A DNA stretch of 64,000 bases from Chitinophaga sp. 180180018-3 (GCF_037893185.1 NZ_CP140772.1:5518001-5582000); one strand, 5' to 3'; positions 53,316 through 62,497 are shown, numbered from the stretch's first letter. Program-made: numbers and translations. The notes: generated by a model not told the origin, from the sequence alone.

Positions 53316-54215
53316 ATGAGTCTAATCTATTACAACAACTGTCCGCTTTGTGGCTCGTCGCAGGTACACGAAGCACTTACTGCTAAAGACTATACTGTAT
53401 CCAAAGAAACGTTCAGCATCTTTCATTGCGGCGGTTGTGGCGGCCGCTTCACGCAAAACATTCCTGATGGTGCCAACATCGGAGCTTATTACCAGTCGCA
53501 GGAATATATCTCCCACACTGAAACCCGGCAGGGGCTTATCAATCGCTTATATCACAGTGTCCGGAAAATCACGCTCCGTTCCAAACAAAATTGGGTGCGT
53601 AATGCCGCTGGCATGAAACAGGGCACACTGCTGGATATAGGCAGTGGCACGGGAGCGTTCATTCATTATATGAAGCAAGGTGGTTGGGCGGTCACCGGCC
53701 TGGAGCCGGATGAAAACGCCCGGCAGAATGCAAAGAATATTTACAATGTTGATGCCCTTCCCATAGAACAGCTATACCAGCTTCCCCCGCAACATTTCGA
53801 CGTTATTACCATGTGGCATGTGCTGGAACATGTACATGACCTCCACCGCTATCTCGATCATATCCGTACATTACTCAAGCCCAATGGGTCATTGCTGATA
53901 GCTGTACCCAACTACACATCCTCTGATGCTGATTATTATAAAGAATGCTGGGCGGCATATGATGTACCAAGGCATCTTTATCATTTCTCGCCGGCATCTA
54001 TGGAAAAATTATTGGCACAACACCAGATCAGTATTGTCAGGAAACATCCAATGGTATTTGACGGTTTCTATGTGAGTTTGCTCAGCGAAAAATACAAAAC
54101 GGGGAAAAGCAGGCTGATACCGGGTTTCCTGCATGGGTTCATTTCATACAGGAAGGGGTTGAAGCAGGTGGATAAGTGCAGTTCGATTGTGTACGAGAGT
54201 AGAATTACGAATTAA
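53316..54215 (+). CDS. class I SAM-dependent methyltransferase with N-terminal zinc ribbon
   Basis: The 299 residues begin with a Cys4 zinc-ribbon-like unit (NNCPLCGSS and FHCGGCGGRF, Cys 9, 12, 38, 41). A Methyltransf_23-type fold follows: LLDIGSGTGAFIHYMKQGGWAVTGLEPD and ITMWHVLEHVHDLHRYLDHI. The substrate is unknown; similar proteins are often linked to surface glycan or lipid modification. The last four codons and stop (Arg-Ile-Thr-Asn-stop) lie within inverted-repeat element E, so the C-terminus seems to be borrowed from the repeat. Confidence 0.87.
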   Translation: MSLIYYNNCPLCGSSQVHEALTAKDYTVSKETFSIFHCGGCGGRFTQNIPDGANIGAYYQSQEYISHTETRQGLINRLYHSVRKITLRSKQNWVRNAAGMKQGTLLDIGSGTGAFIHYMKQGGWAVTGLEPDENARQNAKNIYNVDALPIEQLYQLPPQHFDVITMWHVLEHVHDLHRYLDHIRTLLKPNGSLLIAVPNYTSSDADYYKECWAAYDVPRHLYHFSPASMEKLLAQHQISIVRKHPMVFDGFYVSLLSEKYKTGKSRLIPGFLHGFISYRKGLKQVDKCSSIVYESRITN

Positions 54216-54327
54216 GAATTAAGAATTACGATTTAAAGCGAAGACCTAAGGGGATAATAATCACATTTTATTATCTGCTTAGGTCTTCGCTTTAAATCGT
54301 AATTCGTAATTCTTAATTCGTAATTCT
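54201..54327. repeat. intergenic inverted repeat, element E (overlaps both flanking gene ends)
   Basis: 50-bp arms (54201-54250 and 54278-54327) with one mismatch. The middle 27 nt form a further 8-bp stem (54253-54260 with 54268-54275). The outer half consists of GAATTACG and GAATTAAG units and the core is AAGCGAAGACCTAAG. The outermost AGAATTACGAATTAA on each side encodes Arg-Ile-Thr-Asn-stop for the gene that runs into it. Confidence 0.93.
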
Positions 54328-56478
54328 CATCTCTTCAATCAATCTCCCGCATCCTGCGTACTTATCTATCACGAAAAGTACATACCTGATATCTACCATG
54401 ATGTTACGGCAGATGGAGGGATCGTAGTTAATATCGCTCATCGTGCCTTCCCAGGTTCTGTCGAAGTTCAGACCAATGAGGCGGCCGTTTGCATCCAGTG
54501 CGGGGCTGCCGGAGTTGCCGCCAGTAGTGTGGTTGGAGGCAATGAAGCAGACTGGCATTCTGCCATTCACGCCATAGCGGCCATAGTCTTTTTTCTTGTA
54601 GAGTTCAATCAGTTTTGCCGGCACATCAAATTCATAGTCGCCGGGAATATATTTTTCCATGACCCCATCGAGGTAGGTGTAGAAGTCGTAATGTATTGCA
54701 TCCCGCGGGCTGTAGCCATCTACTTTACCGTAGGTAACGCGAAGCGTACTGTTTGCATCAGGATAGAAAGTTTTCCTGCTGCTCATTACATCCATCTGAG
54801 CCTGCATATAGGTACGCTGCAGGTTGTTAATGCGCAGTTGTATATCTGCTACCGGCCGGCTTACATTATCCACATATCCTTTGCGCATAGCCATTACAAG
54901 GCGGGCAGCCGGATCTTTCCACATTTGAGCAACTACGGTGTTATAGGGTTGCTGAATAAACGCTTTCAGTTTAGCCATCGACGTAAGTCCGGAAACTGCG
55001 TATAGCTTGTCGCTCAGCAGGCGGCTGTCTTTGTTGTTTTCCTGCCAGATCTGGGTAAACTCATTGCCTGCGTAGCGGGCGGGTACGCCTTTGGCATATA
55101 GTGCCAGCAGGCTTACGCAAATATCATGATCAAGTGTGGCGTTGTAGTTTTGATAGAAGGGCTGCATAGACTCGAGGAACTGGTCGCGCATGGATTCGTA
55201 CCGGGCTTCACCTTTCTCGTGCACATCGTTGAGAAAGCTGATCAGCCGGTCGCCTACGGTAAACAATTCCACGTTCTTTACCAGTTCGCTGTAATAGTCT
55301 CTGGTTTGCGCGTAGGGTTGTATCTGCTGATAGTAGCTGTTCAGCGAATCGAGTACGCCACCGTATTGCTGTTTCCAAACCGGATTGGTTTCCAGCAGCT
55401 GACGGTAGGTTGTTTCATACTGGAGCTTTTTGCTGATGCCATGGGTTTGTTTCACTCCCTGCATCTCTCCCATCCATTTCTTCCAGTAATTGGCGGTACC
55501 AGCGTATTTGGCAGCATATTGGATTTTAATACCGGGATCTTTACGCATATACCCATCCATAATTTTCAGGGCAGCATCTCTCATTTCCACTTTCGCGGCA
55601 TCCAGTACTTCCACCGTTTGTCTGACTCCTTCGGAAGGCAGGTATTCGGTAGTACGGCCCGGGAACCCCATCACCATTGTAAAATCGTTTGGCTTCACTC
55701 CTTTCAGGGAAATAGTCAGGGCGTATTTGGGCTTTAAAGGCACATTATCCTTCGAATAAGGAGCCGGACGACCATCCTTACCGGCGTAGATACGAAACAT
55801 CGAAAAATCGCCTGTATGACGGGGCCATACCCAGTTGTCGGTATCAGAACCGAATTTACCGATGGCAGAAGGCGGAGCACCTACCAGTCTCACATCCCGG
55901 TACGTTTCGGTGATGAAAAGGAAATACTGGTTGCCTTCATAGAAAGGTTTGATCATGGCGTCCTGCCAGCTTTCTTTCCGTGCATTCAGCCGGATTTCGT
56001 TCAGCCGTTTATCGATCGCAGACTGGCGTTCAGGTTCACTCATGCCGGATTTTATATCCTGCACTGCAGCTTTGGTAACATCTTCAATACGCACAATGAA
56101 AGTAGCAAACAGGCCTGGATTAGGCAGTTCTTCGGCAGCAGACATTGCCCAGAAGCCGTTTTCCAGGAAATTATTCTGCAGGGAAGAATGTTTCTGGATC
56201 GCATCATATCCGCAGTGGTGGTTAGTCAGCAGCAATCCCTGCTCAGAGATAACCTCAGCCGTGCAGAAACCACCGAAGCTGACAATGGCATCTTTCAGGC
56301 TGCCTTTATTGATATTATAAATATCCGAGGCACTGATTTTCATGCCCATTCCTTTCATCTCCTTTTCATTAAGACCGGAGAGCAGCTGAGGAAGCCACAT
56401 CCCCTCCGTGGCATAACTGTGTCTGGCGAGCACCAGGAGTACCAATAAGAGGACCGGTTTCACGATTCGTTGCAACAT
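54313..56478 (-). CDS. S46 family dipeptidyl peptidase (DPP11-like)
   Basis: A periplasmic or surface serine peptidase of 721 residues that releases dipeptides from peptide N-termini. Signal peptide 1-23. Catalytic elements include LLLTNHHCGYDAIQKHS (His about 88) and TTGGNSGSPALDANG (Ser about 648). Exactly 18 residues after the Ser is Arg in GLNFDRTWEG, where DPP7 enzymes have Gly and DPP11 enzymes have Arg, which binds acidic P1 side chains. An Asp/Glu-specific DPP11-type activity is therefore inferred. The C-terminal Arg-Ile-Thr-Asn and stop are encoded by element E. Confidence 0.92.
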   Translation of the reverse strand: MLQRIVKPVLLLVLLVLARHSYATEGMWLPQLLSGLNEKEMKGMGMKISASDIYNINKGSLKDAIVSFGGFCTAEVISEQGLLLTNHHCGYDAIQKHSSLQNNFLENGFWAMSAAEELPNPGLFATFIVRIEDVTKAAVQDIKSGMSEPERQSAIDKRLNEIRLNARKESWQDAMIKPFYEGNQYFLFITETYRDVRLVGAPPSAIGKFGSDTDNWVWPRHTGDFSMFRIYAGKDGRPAPYSKDNVPLKPKYALTISLKGVKPNDFTMVMGFPGRTTEYLPSEGVRQTVEVLDAAKVEMRDAALKIMDGYMRKDPGIKIQYAAKYAGTANYWKKWMGEMQGVKQTHGISKKLQYETTYRQLLETNPVWKQQYGGVLDSLNSYYQQIQPYAQTRDYYSELVKNVELFTVGDRLISFLNDVHEKGEARYESMRDQFLESMQPFYQNYNATLDHDICVSLLALYAKGVPARYAGNEFTQIWQENNKDSRLLSDKLYAVSGLTSMAKLKAFIQQPYNTVVAQMWKDPAARLVMAMRKGYVDNVSRPVADIQLRINNLQRTYMQAQMDVMSSRKTFYPDANSTLRVTYGKVDGYSPRDAIHYDFYTYLDGVMEKYIPGDYEFDVPAKLIELYKKKDYGRYGVNGRMPVCFIASNHTTGGNSGSPALDANGRLIGLNFDRTWEGTMSDINYDPSICRNIMVDIRYVLFVIDKYAGCGRLIEEMRITN

Positions 56479-56569
56479 ATCTGATATTCTTTTTATAAAG
56501 CAGGCAATTTACTATAATTCGGGGAGGCAGGAAAAGATAAGGTGCCGTTTCATATGATTCATCGATACA

Positions 56570-57766
56570 ATGCAGCTATCTACAGACATTCCCGACGCAA
56601 TCCGACAGGATTGTCAGAATTTCATTACTATATCATTGCAAATGGTCCGGTTAAAATCTTCGGTAATAATAGCACACATTACGGGGTGGCTGATATGCCT
56701 TGGTTTACCCCTTTTGTTTATCAGTGGCCAAACAGGCGACCGGAATGCGCTGTCGATACTCTTTTCTGCCGGCTACCTGGTATTTGCACTAACATACATC
56801 GCGATATTCTACTTCCATACCTTTTTTCTTTTCCCGGCATTATATTCCCGGAAGCAGTATTGGCGCTATTTGTTGTCAGTAGTACTGCTTTTCGGAACGA
56901 TCAATTACATGAAGCCATTTGATCGTTTATTTGCCAGTCATCAGCCATTGTGGGGAGATGGACACCGGTATCCGCCACCGCAATTATACCTCGGGCTGGA
57001 TCAGGGGCCGCCGGGTATGCTGGCAGCCGCACCACCGGGTATGACCACGATACCACCGGGAGAGCCACCGCTGACACATATAGATATCGTAAGTGATTTT
57101 CTTTTCCTGCTGACCATTGCACTGAGCATCGCAATAGAGACCACTCATCGTTGGCGGCAAACAGAAAAAAGAGCACTATACGCAGAAGCACGAAAAACCA
57201 AAGCAGAACTTTCTTTCCTGAAAGCACAGATCAATCCGCATTTCCTGTTTAATACCCTGAATAATATTTATTCGCTTGCCATTACGCGCAGCGACCGTAC
57301 CGCCATGAGCATCATGAAGTTATCCAATATGCTGCGCTATGTGACGGAAGAAACCAGGGACGATTACGTGCTGCTGGAGAGTGAAATCGACTGCCTGCGC
57401 GATTATATAGATCTGCAGAAGCTGCGGCTTACGTCTAAAACAAAAGTGAACTTTTCCGTCAACGGCAACCCGGGCATCAAGTGTATTGCCCCGTTGGTGC
57501 TGCTGCCTTTTCTCGAAAATGCGTTCAAATACGGGGTCAGCAATCATGAGGCGTCGGAGATCACTATCCTGCTTAGTACTTCGGAAAAATATATTCATTT
57601 TTACTGCAGCAATAAACTCTTCAGCACCTTCCAGGAGCTGAATGATACAGGCATAGGGATTGCCAATACCCGGCAGCGGCTGGATCATTTGTATCCGGAC
57701 AAATACGAATTACAGATCAGCGAGCATAACGGAGCTTATTCCATTTCCCTGCAATTACAGGCCTGA
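56570..57766 (+). CDS. LytS-type sensor histidine kinase (HisKA_7TM-like membrane region, His_kinase domain)
   Basis: The 398 residues have about four transmembrane helices in 30-115 and around 175-190. Between them is an unusual Pro/Gly-rich extracytoplasmic segment (about 125-165, with PPGMLAAAPPG and IPPGEPP). The cytosolic part has the phospho-acceptor LKAQINPHFLFNTLNNIY and an ATPase region with LPFLENAFKYGV and GIGIANTRQRLDHLY. Such kinases normally pair with a LytTR response regulator. Here only a short remnant of one follows directly after the stop codon. Confidence 0.9.
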   Translation: MQLSTDIPDAIRQDCQNFITISLQMVRLKSSVIIAHITGWLICLGLPLLFISGQTGDRNALSILFSAGYLVFALTYIAIFYFHTFFLFPALYSRKQYWRYLLSVVLLFGTINYMKPFDRLFASHQPLWGDGHRYPPPQLYLGLDQGPPGMLAAAPPGMTTIPPGEPPLTHIDIVSDFLFLLTIALSIAIETTHRWRQTEKRALYAEARKTKAELSFLKAQINPHFLFNTLNNIYSLAITRSDRTAMSIMKLSNMLRYVTEETRDDYVLLESEIDCLRDYIDLQKLRLTSKTKVNFSVNGNPGIKCIAPLVLLPFLENAFKYGVSNHEASEITILLSTSEKYIHFYCSNKLFSTFQELNDTGIGIANTRQRLDHLYPDKYELQISEHNGAYSISLQLQA

Positions 57767-57865
57767 GTGATCAGGAATATTAAATTGGTTATGGCAGACA
57801 ATGAGCCGCTGGTATTAAGGTTATCTAAAACCTACGCCAGGGAATTTTCATGTTTAATATTGTAA
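57767..57865 (+). pseudogene. remnant of a response-regulator receiver domain
   Basis: Directly after the kinase stop (TGA then GTG) an open stretch of 32 codons reads IRNIKLVMADNEPLVLRLSK, followed by TYAREF. It resembles the start of a REC domain (hydrophobic strand, then acidic residues, Glu-Pro-Leu, then a helix) and ends at TAA 57863-57865. The rest of the receiver domain and any LytTR domain are missing. The match is by eye and short. Confidence 0.5.
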
Positions 57866-58258
57866 TATCCTGAGGTCAGATATCATATCGTTATCGCGCA
57901 GCAATTAGAATTTCCGGATTGGAAATTTCACCAGGCCAGGGCCTGGTAATTGATGCCATGGGGAAATCCAATACAGGCATCGGTATCCAGGGTCCGGAAA
58001 TTCATCACAGCGCTGCTCATGCGTCATAAAAGTGACACAGAACGTATAATGCAATTTATTATCAGCAATTGCATTATCCGTTCTGTGCCATTATGCATAG
58101 ATCAGTAAGCATGCCTACCCGGGAATGTTGCGGTTGATGGCCGGGGGCAAGATTCATCACAATTTACCGTCGTCGGCATACGAACCGTCAAACAGTATCA
58201 CAACTATTCAGCGAAGGGCTGAGGCCAAGCTATCATAGTTGCCCGGGCTAACAAATGC
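57866..58258. other. non-coding region with a chain of hairpins
   Basis: About 390 bp without a gene. Four consecutive hairpins are visible: 57909-57927, 57931-57946, 57952-57981 and 58036-58087. Beyond 58100 I see no clear signals. It lies between the kinase remnant and the convergent M57 gene. Confidence 0.6.
58036..58087. repeat. 21-bp inverted repeat
   Basis: Arms 58036-58056 and 58067-58087 have one mismatch around a 10-nt loop. The sequence (CACAGAACG...) does not share the GAATTAAG or TTTAGC flanks of elements A-F. It may serve as a terminator for the convergent genes, though it lacks a T run. Confidence 0.75.
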
Positions 58259-59083
58259 TTAATGATACAGATAGTTCAGCGCAATAATATCGTTTGCATT
58301 GAAGGTGCGGTTACCACCGTTGGAGCAGGCCAGCATCCAGGAGTTTGCATCCGGACCGGAAGGTGTACCCGGGATGTAAACAGCGCCTACAGTACTTGCA
58401 CCTTCGTTGACAGGACTACCGCCGCAGCTGTAGGAACGATCCATATAATCAGTATGACGCATACCAATGCAATGGCCGACCTCATGCTGAATAACAGAGC
58501 CTACATACAATACATTTGGATTAGATCCGTATGCCTGAGCGTTGGTATTCATTTTAATGGTGCCATAAGGATCGCCTGTGCTGGTGGGGAAACCGGAAGA
58601 ACCCAGTGTAATATAACCACCGCTTGGTCCCTGGTTAAAGCCTTTGATGGTAATCGTTGGTGTGCCACTGGTAATGCGCTGGAATTTGATCCGCAGGCCA
58701 AGGCGGTTATACCTTGCAATAGCGGTGTCGGTACCGGCAATAAATGCAGTACCAAGATTCACCACCTTTATGGTAACAACACGTGGTAAGCCGGTTACCA
58801 GATAATTAGTGCGATACTGTTCTGTTTGTGCTACTCTGAGTACAGGGCTGCTAACTGTTTCTTTCAACTGATCGGCAGTTAACAGGATGTCACCTTCTAC
58901 CAGGTAACCATCCTCCGTTTTCACTACATTGTCTGTACTGAAACCGTTTGCTTTGATCTGGGCTAACACCTCTGCTGAAACCTGACTGGGCTGGTCTTGT
59001 TTCTGTGCACCATTTTTCTGGCAGGATGTGATCAGTAAAGCTGCCGCTGCACAGCAAAGCAGGGTAATTGATTGTTTTCGCAT
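58259..59083 (-). CDS. M57-type (HEVGH) zinc metalloprotease lipoprotein
   Basis: The 274 residues have a lipoprotein signal (about 1-21, ending LLITSC). The metzincin-like zinc site HEVGHCIGMRHTDYMD near residue 200 has three His ligands and the following Asp. It matches the dual-action HEIGH metallopeptidase group (M57), common in Chitinophaga-type genomes. A pro-region (about 22-95) may hold the enzyme inactive. The target is unknown. Confidence 0.87.
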   Translation of the reverse strand: MRKQSITLLCCAAAALLITSCQKNGAQKQDQPSQVSAEVLAQIKANGFSTDNVVKTEDGYLVEGDILLTADQLKETVSSPVLRVAQTEQYRTNYLVTGLPRVVTIKVVNLGTAFIAGTDTAIARYNRLGLRIKFQRITSGTPTITIKGFNQGPSGGYITLGSSGFPTSTGDPYGTIKMNTNAQAYGSNPNVLYVGSVIQHEVGHCIGMRHTDYMDRSYSCGGSPVNEGASTVGAVYIPGTPSGPDANSWMLACSNGGNRTFNANDIIALNYLYH

Positions 59084-59231
59084 AGTTCAGATTTTTGGTT
59101 TAGGTTTTAAAAAAGATATTCCGTTTTGCCTGTTCTTTTAACAAGCAATTGTTAACAAATTCAAATGATCATTGCCAACAGCCGATTAAGTGTACAAAAG
59201 ACATAACGCCCACTTATTCAAACTCCCATCG

Positions 59232-59267
59232 TTTGTTCTCTAACCGCAAATGCAATGTTTAGCTTTG
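59232..59267 (+). promoter_or_regulatory. candidate plus-strand promoter (TTTG-N24-TAGCTTTG)
   Basis: TTTG at 59232-59235 and TAGCTTTG at 59260-59267, with a spacer slightly longer than usual. If used, it would give a leader of about 360 nt for the subtilase or a separate RNA. Confidence 0.4.
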
Positions 59268-59342
59268 CCTATCACCCGAAATACAACAGTAAAACTGTGC
59301 GCTCGTAACAGATGCATACAATAGCTAAAAGCCTTTAAAGGG

Positions 59343-59389
59343 CCTGGCATCAGATTTTAAGGGTTGGTTATGATTAAAATATTGCCAGG
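59343..59389 (+). ncRNA. structured leader or small RNA element
   Basis: A two-part hairpin: CCTGGCA/TGCCAGG (59343-59349 with 59383-59389) encloses ATTTTAA/TTAAAAT (59354-59360 with 59374-59380). It lies in the presumed 5' leader of the subtilase gene. GGCATCAG occurs at its left arm and again at 59397. Confidence 0.35.
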
Positions 59390-59631
59390 TGTTTCCGGCA
59401 TCAGGATTTGCTCTATAGATAATTATTCGTGAATTGATCTTAACCGATCGCTATTCAGATTTTGTTGATTTTTTTTGTTAAGGATTTCCTCTTTCAATAT
59501 TACAACTTTCGTTTTATTTAAAAAAAATATTTTAGGTTTTTGTCCCTATAAAATTGTGTTGAAAACGTAAATGCAGTAGCTTTAGGAAGCAACATCACAC
59601 GAGGATCTCTTGTCGGTTGCCATTGTTCCGC

Positions 59632-62439
59632 ATGAAGTTATTTCCCTGCAAAATATGGACCCTGCTGTTTTTGCAGCTGTTTTGTTTTTATATTGCCGTT
59701 GCCCGTCAACAGCAACCGGCCGACAGTATCGTGCTTCGATATGCTACTGATACCTGCAGTAACAGGCATCCTGCCGGTCCTTTTCTCGTGAAATTTTCCA
59801 GGATACCTACCGCCTCCACTTTGGGAAAGTATGGCCTGCTGCTTGCTGTTACCCGCTATCACTATATATTACAACAACAGCCGGCCGGTGAAAAAATTTC
59901 CGCCTGCTATATTGCCAGTAACAACTACAAGGCCACCGTACTGTTGCTGCAACAACTGGAACACGCTGCAGCCGGCGACAGTGTGCTCCTGCAGGTATCG
60001 TTCCGCCATCGGCATGATGCTTTGCAGTATGCCGGCATATATTGGTATTCCGACGTTTACCATGCAGCCCGTGTAAAAGTAAAGAAGCAGGACTGGCAGG
60101 CTTTTATCGGCCAGGAAGCAGTTACTTTCGCAGATGTGGTACAGCGGGCACATACCGAAATCATCATCAATACCAGTAATCTCATTGTTAACCGTATCAA
60201 TATTGCACAACAACAGTTTCTGCAGATAGATGGAAGTCGTATAGCCGTTTCCGTTAAAGAAGACCGCTTCGATACAGCCGATATTGATCTTCGCGGGCGA
60301 TATCTTCCTTCCGACAACGTTTCCATTTTCACCTCGTCGCATGCATTGGTGATGGCTACACTTATAGGTGGGGCAGGCAACAGCGGCGACAAAGGGACAG
60401 GTGCTGCCACCCGCGTGAAGCTTAGTTCTGCAGATTTCAACAGCAGTCTCTTTCCTGATAACGACAACTACTATACCCAATCTGCTATTACTATCCAGAA
60501 CCATTCTTACGGAAATGAGATCAACAACGTTTATGGCGCCGAAGCAGCTGCTTACGACAAACATATCGTGGAGGCAGATACCATTGTGCACGTATTCTCT
60601 GCCGGTAATATAGGTACGCAAACTTCTACCAATGGCCGCTACCAGGGGGTTCCGGGGTATGCCAATCTCACCGGTAACTACAAGCAGGCAAAAAATATTA
60701 TTACAGTAGGGGGTACAGACGGCCTGTCGAAAATAGTAGCACTCAGTTCTAAAGGTCCCGCTTACGACGGGCGCATCAAACCAGAGATAGCAGCATATGG
60801 GGAAGATGGCACCTCGGGCGCAGCGGCGCTGACATCCGGTGTAACAGCCCTGCTGCAGGATGCGTGGCGCCTCCAGTACCAGCAACCCATGCCTTCGGCA
60901 CTCACCAGGGCTGTTATCATTAACAGCGCACTGCGTGCCCCGGGAGAGCTGCCGGGATTTGATCATGGTTTCGGCTACCTGCATGCGCTGAGTGCCCTGA
61001 AAACCATCCAGGAAAAGAGAATACTGCAAGGGGAGATCAAAGACGGTGCTGTCAGCACTTTCAATATCAATGTTCCCGTTAACACGGAGGAGGTGAAGAT
61101 CACGCTATGCTGGAACGATCCTCCGGCTGCGGTCAATGCCGCGAAAGCACTCGTAAACGATCTTGACCTGGAAGCCGCCGGCACCGGAGGTCAGCGCTGG
61201 CTTCCCTGGGTACTCAACAATTACCCGCTGACTGATTCACTGACACAGGCGCCTGTCAGGGGGAAAGACAGTCTCAATAACGTAGAGCAGATCAGCATCT
61301 TCCGTCCTGCTGGTGGTACATTGCAGATCAGTGTAAAAGGAGCGCATGTTACCACGCCAGGTCAGAAATTTTACCTTGCCTATCAGTTCACTCCTATGCG
61401 CAGTTTTCAATGGCAATATCCGGCGCCGGGGAGTATACTGCCGGCCGGGCGGGAAGTACCGCTTCAATGGGAAACCAGTTACAGCGGCAATGGGGACCTG
61501 GCATGGAGCTCCGACAGCGGCCATACCTGGCAACCGCTGGGGCAACAGCTGCCAATGGTACCCGGCAGTTATAACTGGCTCACTCCCGGTACCCTGCAAC
61601 GCGCATGGCTCAAGCTTACACTGCCGGATACTTCCTTTATCAGTGCTGCATTTTATATTTCGCCGGCCACCACGCTTCATACCGGGTTCAATTGTGCCGA
61701 CAGTACCCTGATATACTGGAATGCCATTCCGGGCGCAACCGGTTATCAGTTGCTGACACTGGGAACCAGTCAGCTTATCCCCTACCGGCAGCAGGCAGAT
61801 ACTTTTGCTTTCATCGCAAAATCGCAGGTACCTTCCCGTTATTTTGCTGTCAGTCCCGTAGCCCGGGCAGGCTGGATTGGTATGCGCAGCTATGCCGCTG
61901 ATTATTCGCAACAGGGAGTTGGTTGCTATGTTGCAAATCTGCTGGCGGATAAAACCACATCGGGAGGCGTATTGCTTTCCCTTAACCTGGGCAGCACTTA
62001 CCAGCTCCAAACTGTTTATTGGGAAAGATTGACCGGAAAGGGCTGGGTAACGATACATCAGGACCCTGTGAATAATGCGCTGCAGTTTAGTTATGCCGAC
62101 AATGGGCTACCTGACGGGTTGCTGCGTTACCGGGTGCGACTGGAAACCACGGGGGGCACTTACATTTATTCTGATCCGGTGTCTATAGAAATCATGCAGC
62201 AACACACCGTGCTGTTGTTCCCCAATCCCGTAAGCACCACGCTGTATATCCTCGATTCAACTGAGCGCAGCCGGCAGTTAGTGATTACCGATATAAGCGG
62301 CCGTATTATGCTGCAACAGCGCCTGGAAGCCACCCAGGAAACAGTACCGGTGCAACAGCTTGCCAATGGCGTTTATACCTGCAGCATCTATCTGAATGGC
62401 AAACGTATTTATACCACCAAGTTTGTAAAGCAACAATAA
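59632..62439 (+). CDS. secreted S8 (subtilisin-like) peptidase with type IX secretion C-terminal domain
   Basis: The 935 residues start with a signal peptide (MKLFPCKIWTLLFLQLFCFYIAVA). The S8 domain (about 205-470) shows catalytic His in FTSSHALVMATLIGGAGN, the oxyanion Asn in VHVFSAGNIG and Ser in GEDGTSGAAALTSGVTALLQ. The Asp is probably in the VSVKEDRFDTAD segment. A jelly-roll/P-like and Ig-like region follows. The end is a T9SS type A sorting domain (VLLFPNPVSTTLYIL, LANGVYTCSIYLNGKRIYTTKF), which is removed or used for surface anchoring. ATG 59632 is chosen because the frame upstream begins with TTG. Confidence 0.93.
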   Translation: MKLFPCKIWTLLFLQLFCFYIAVARQQQPADSIVLRYATDTCSNRHPAGPFLVKFSRIPTASTLGKYGLLLAVTRYHYILQQQPAGEKISACYIASNNYKATVLLLQQLEHAAAGDSVLLQVSFRHRHDALQYAGIYWYSDVYHAARVKVKKQDWQAFIGQEAVTFADVVQRAHTEIIINTSNLIVNRINIAQQQFLQIDGSRIAVSVKEDRFDTADIDLRGRYLPSDNVSIFTSSHALVMATLIGGAGNSGDKGTGAATRVKLSSADFNSSLFPDNDNYYTQSAITIQNHSYGNEINNVYGAEAAAYDKHIVEADTIVHVFSAGNIGTQTSTNGRYQGVPGYANLTGNYKQAKNIITVGGTDGLSKIVALSSKGPAYDGRIKPEIAAYGEDGTSGAAALTSGVTALLQDAWRLQYQQPMPSALTRAVIINSALRAPGELPGFDHGFGYLHALSALKTIQEKRILQGEIKDGAVSTFNINVPVNTEEVKITLCWNDPPAAVNAAKALVNDLDLEAAGTGGQRWLPWVLNNYPLTDSLTQAPVRGKDSLNNVEQISIFRPAGGTLQISVKGAHVTTPGQKFYLAYQFTPMRSFQWQYPAPGSILPAGREVPLQWETSYSGNGDLAWSSDSGHTWQPLGQQLPMVPGSYNWLTPGTLQRAWLKLTLPDTSFISAAFYISPATTLHTGFNCADSTLIYWNAIPGATGYQLLTLGTSQLIPYRQQADTFAFIAKSQVPSRYFAVSPVARAGWIGMRSYAADYSQQGVGCYVANLLADKTTSGGVLLSLNLGSTYQLQTVYWERLTGKGWVTIHQDPVNNALQFSYADNGLPDGLLRYRVRLETTGGTYIYSDPVSIEIMQQHTVLLFPNPVSTTLYILDSTERSRQLVITDISGRIMLQQRLEATQETVPVQQLANGVYTCSIYLNGKRIYTTKFVKQQ

Positions 62440-62443
62440 CGCA

Positions 62444-62476
62444 AACAGCCGCCCCGGTGGTACCGGAACGGCTGTT
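62444..62476. terminator. bidirectional hairpin between the subtilase and lpdA
   Basis: 14-bp stem (62444-62457 with 62463-62476) with a 5-nt loop; two inner pairs are G-U on the minus transcript. It lies between convergent genes, though only a short T run follows. Confidence 0.75.
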
Positions 62477-62497
62477 GCTATACTTACAATAAAATGA

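Larger units (their letters stand above)
59084..59631. other. divergent intergenic region with structured leader
   Basis: A 548-bp AT-rich gap between the M57 and subtilase genes. It contains TAGCTTTG (59260-59267), preceded 24 nt earlier by TTTG, and a composite hairpin (59343-59389). No gene is seen. Confidence 0.6.

Noticed and set aside
57881..58028. Open frame of about 50 codons (ISGLEISPGQGLVIDAMGKS)
   Set aside because: No convincing start codon or family resemblance, and the same bases form several perfect hairpins, so RNA structure or chance is more likely.
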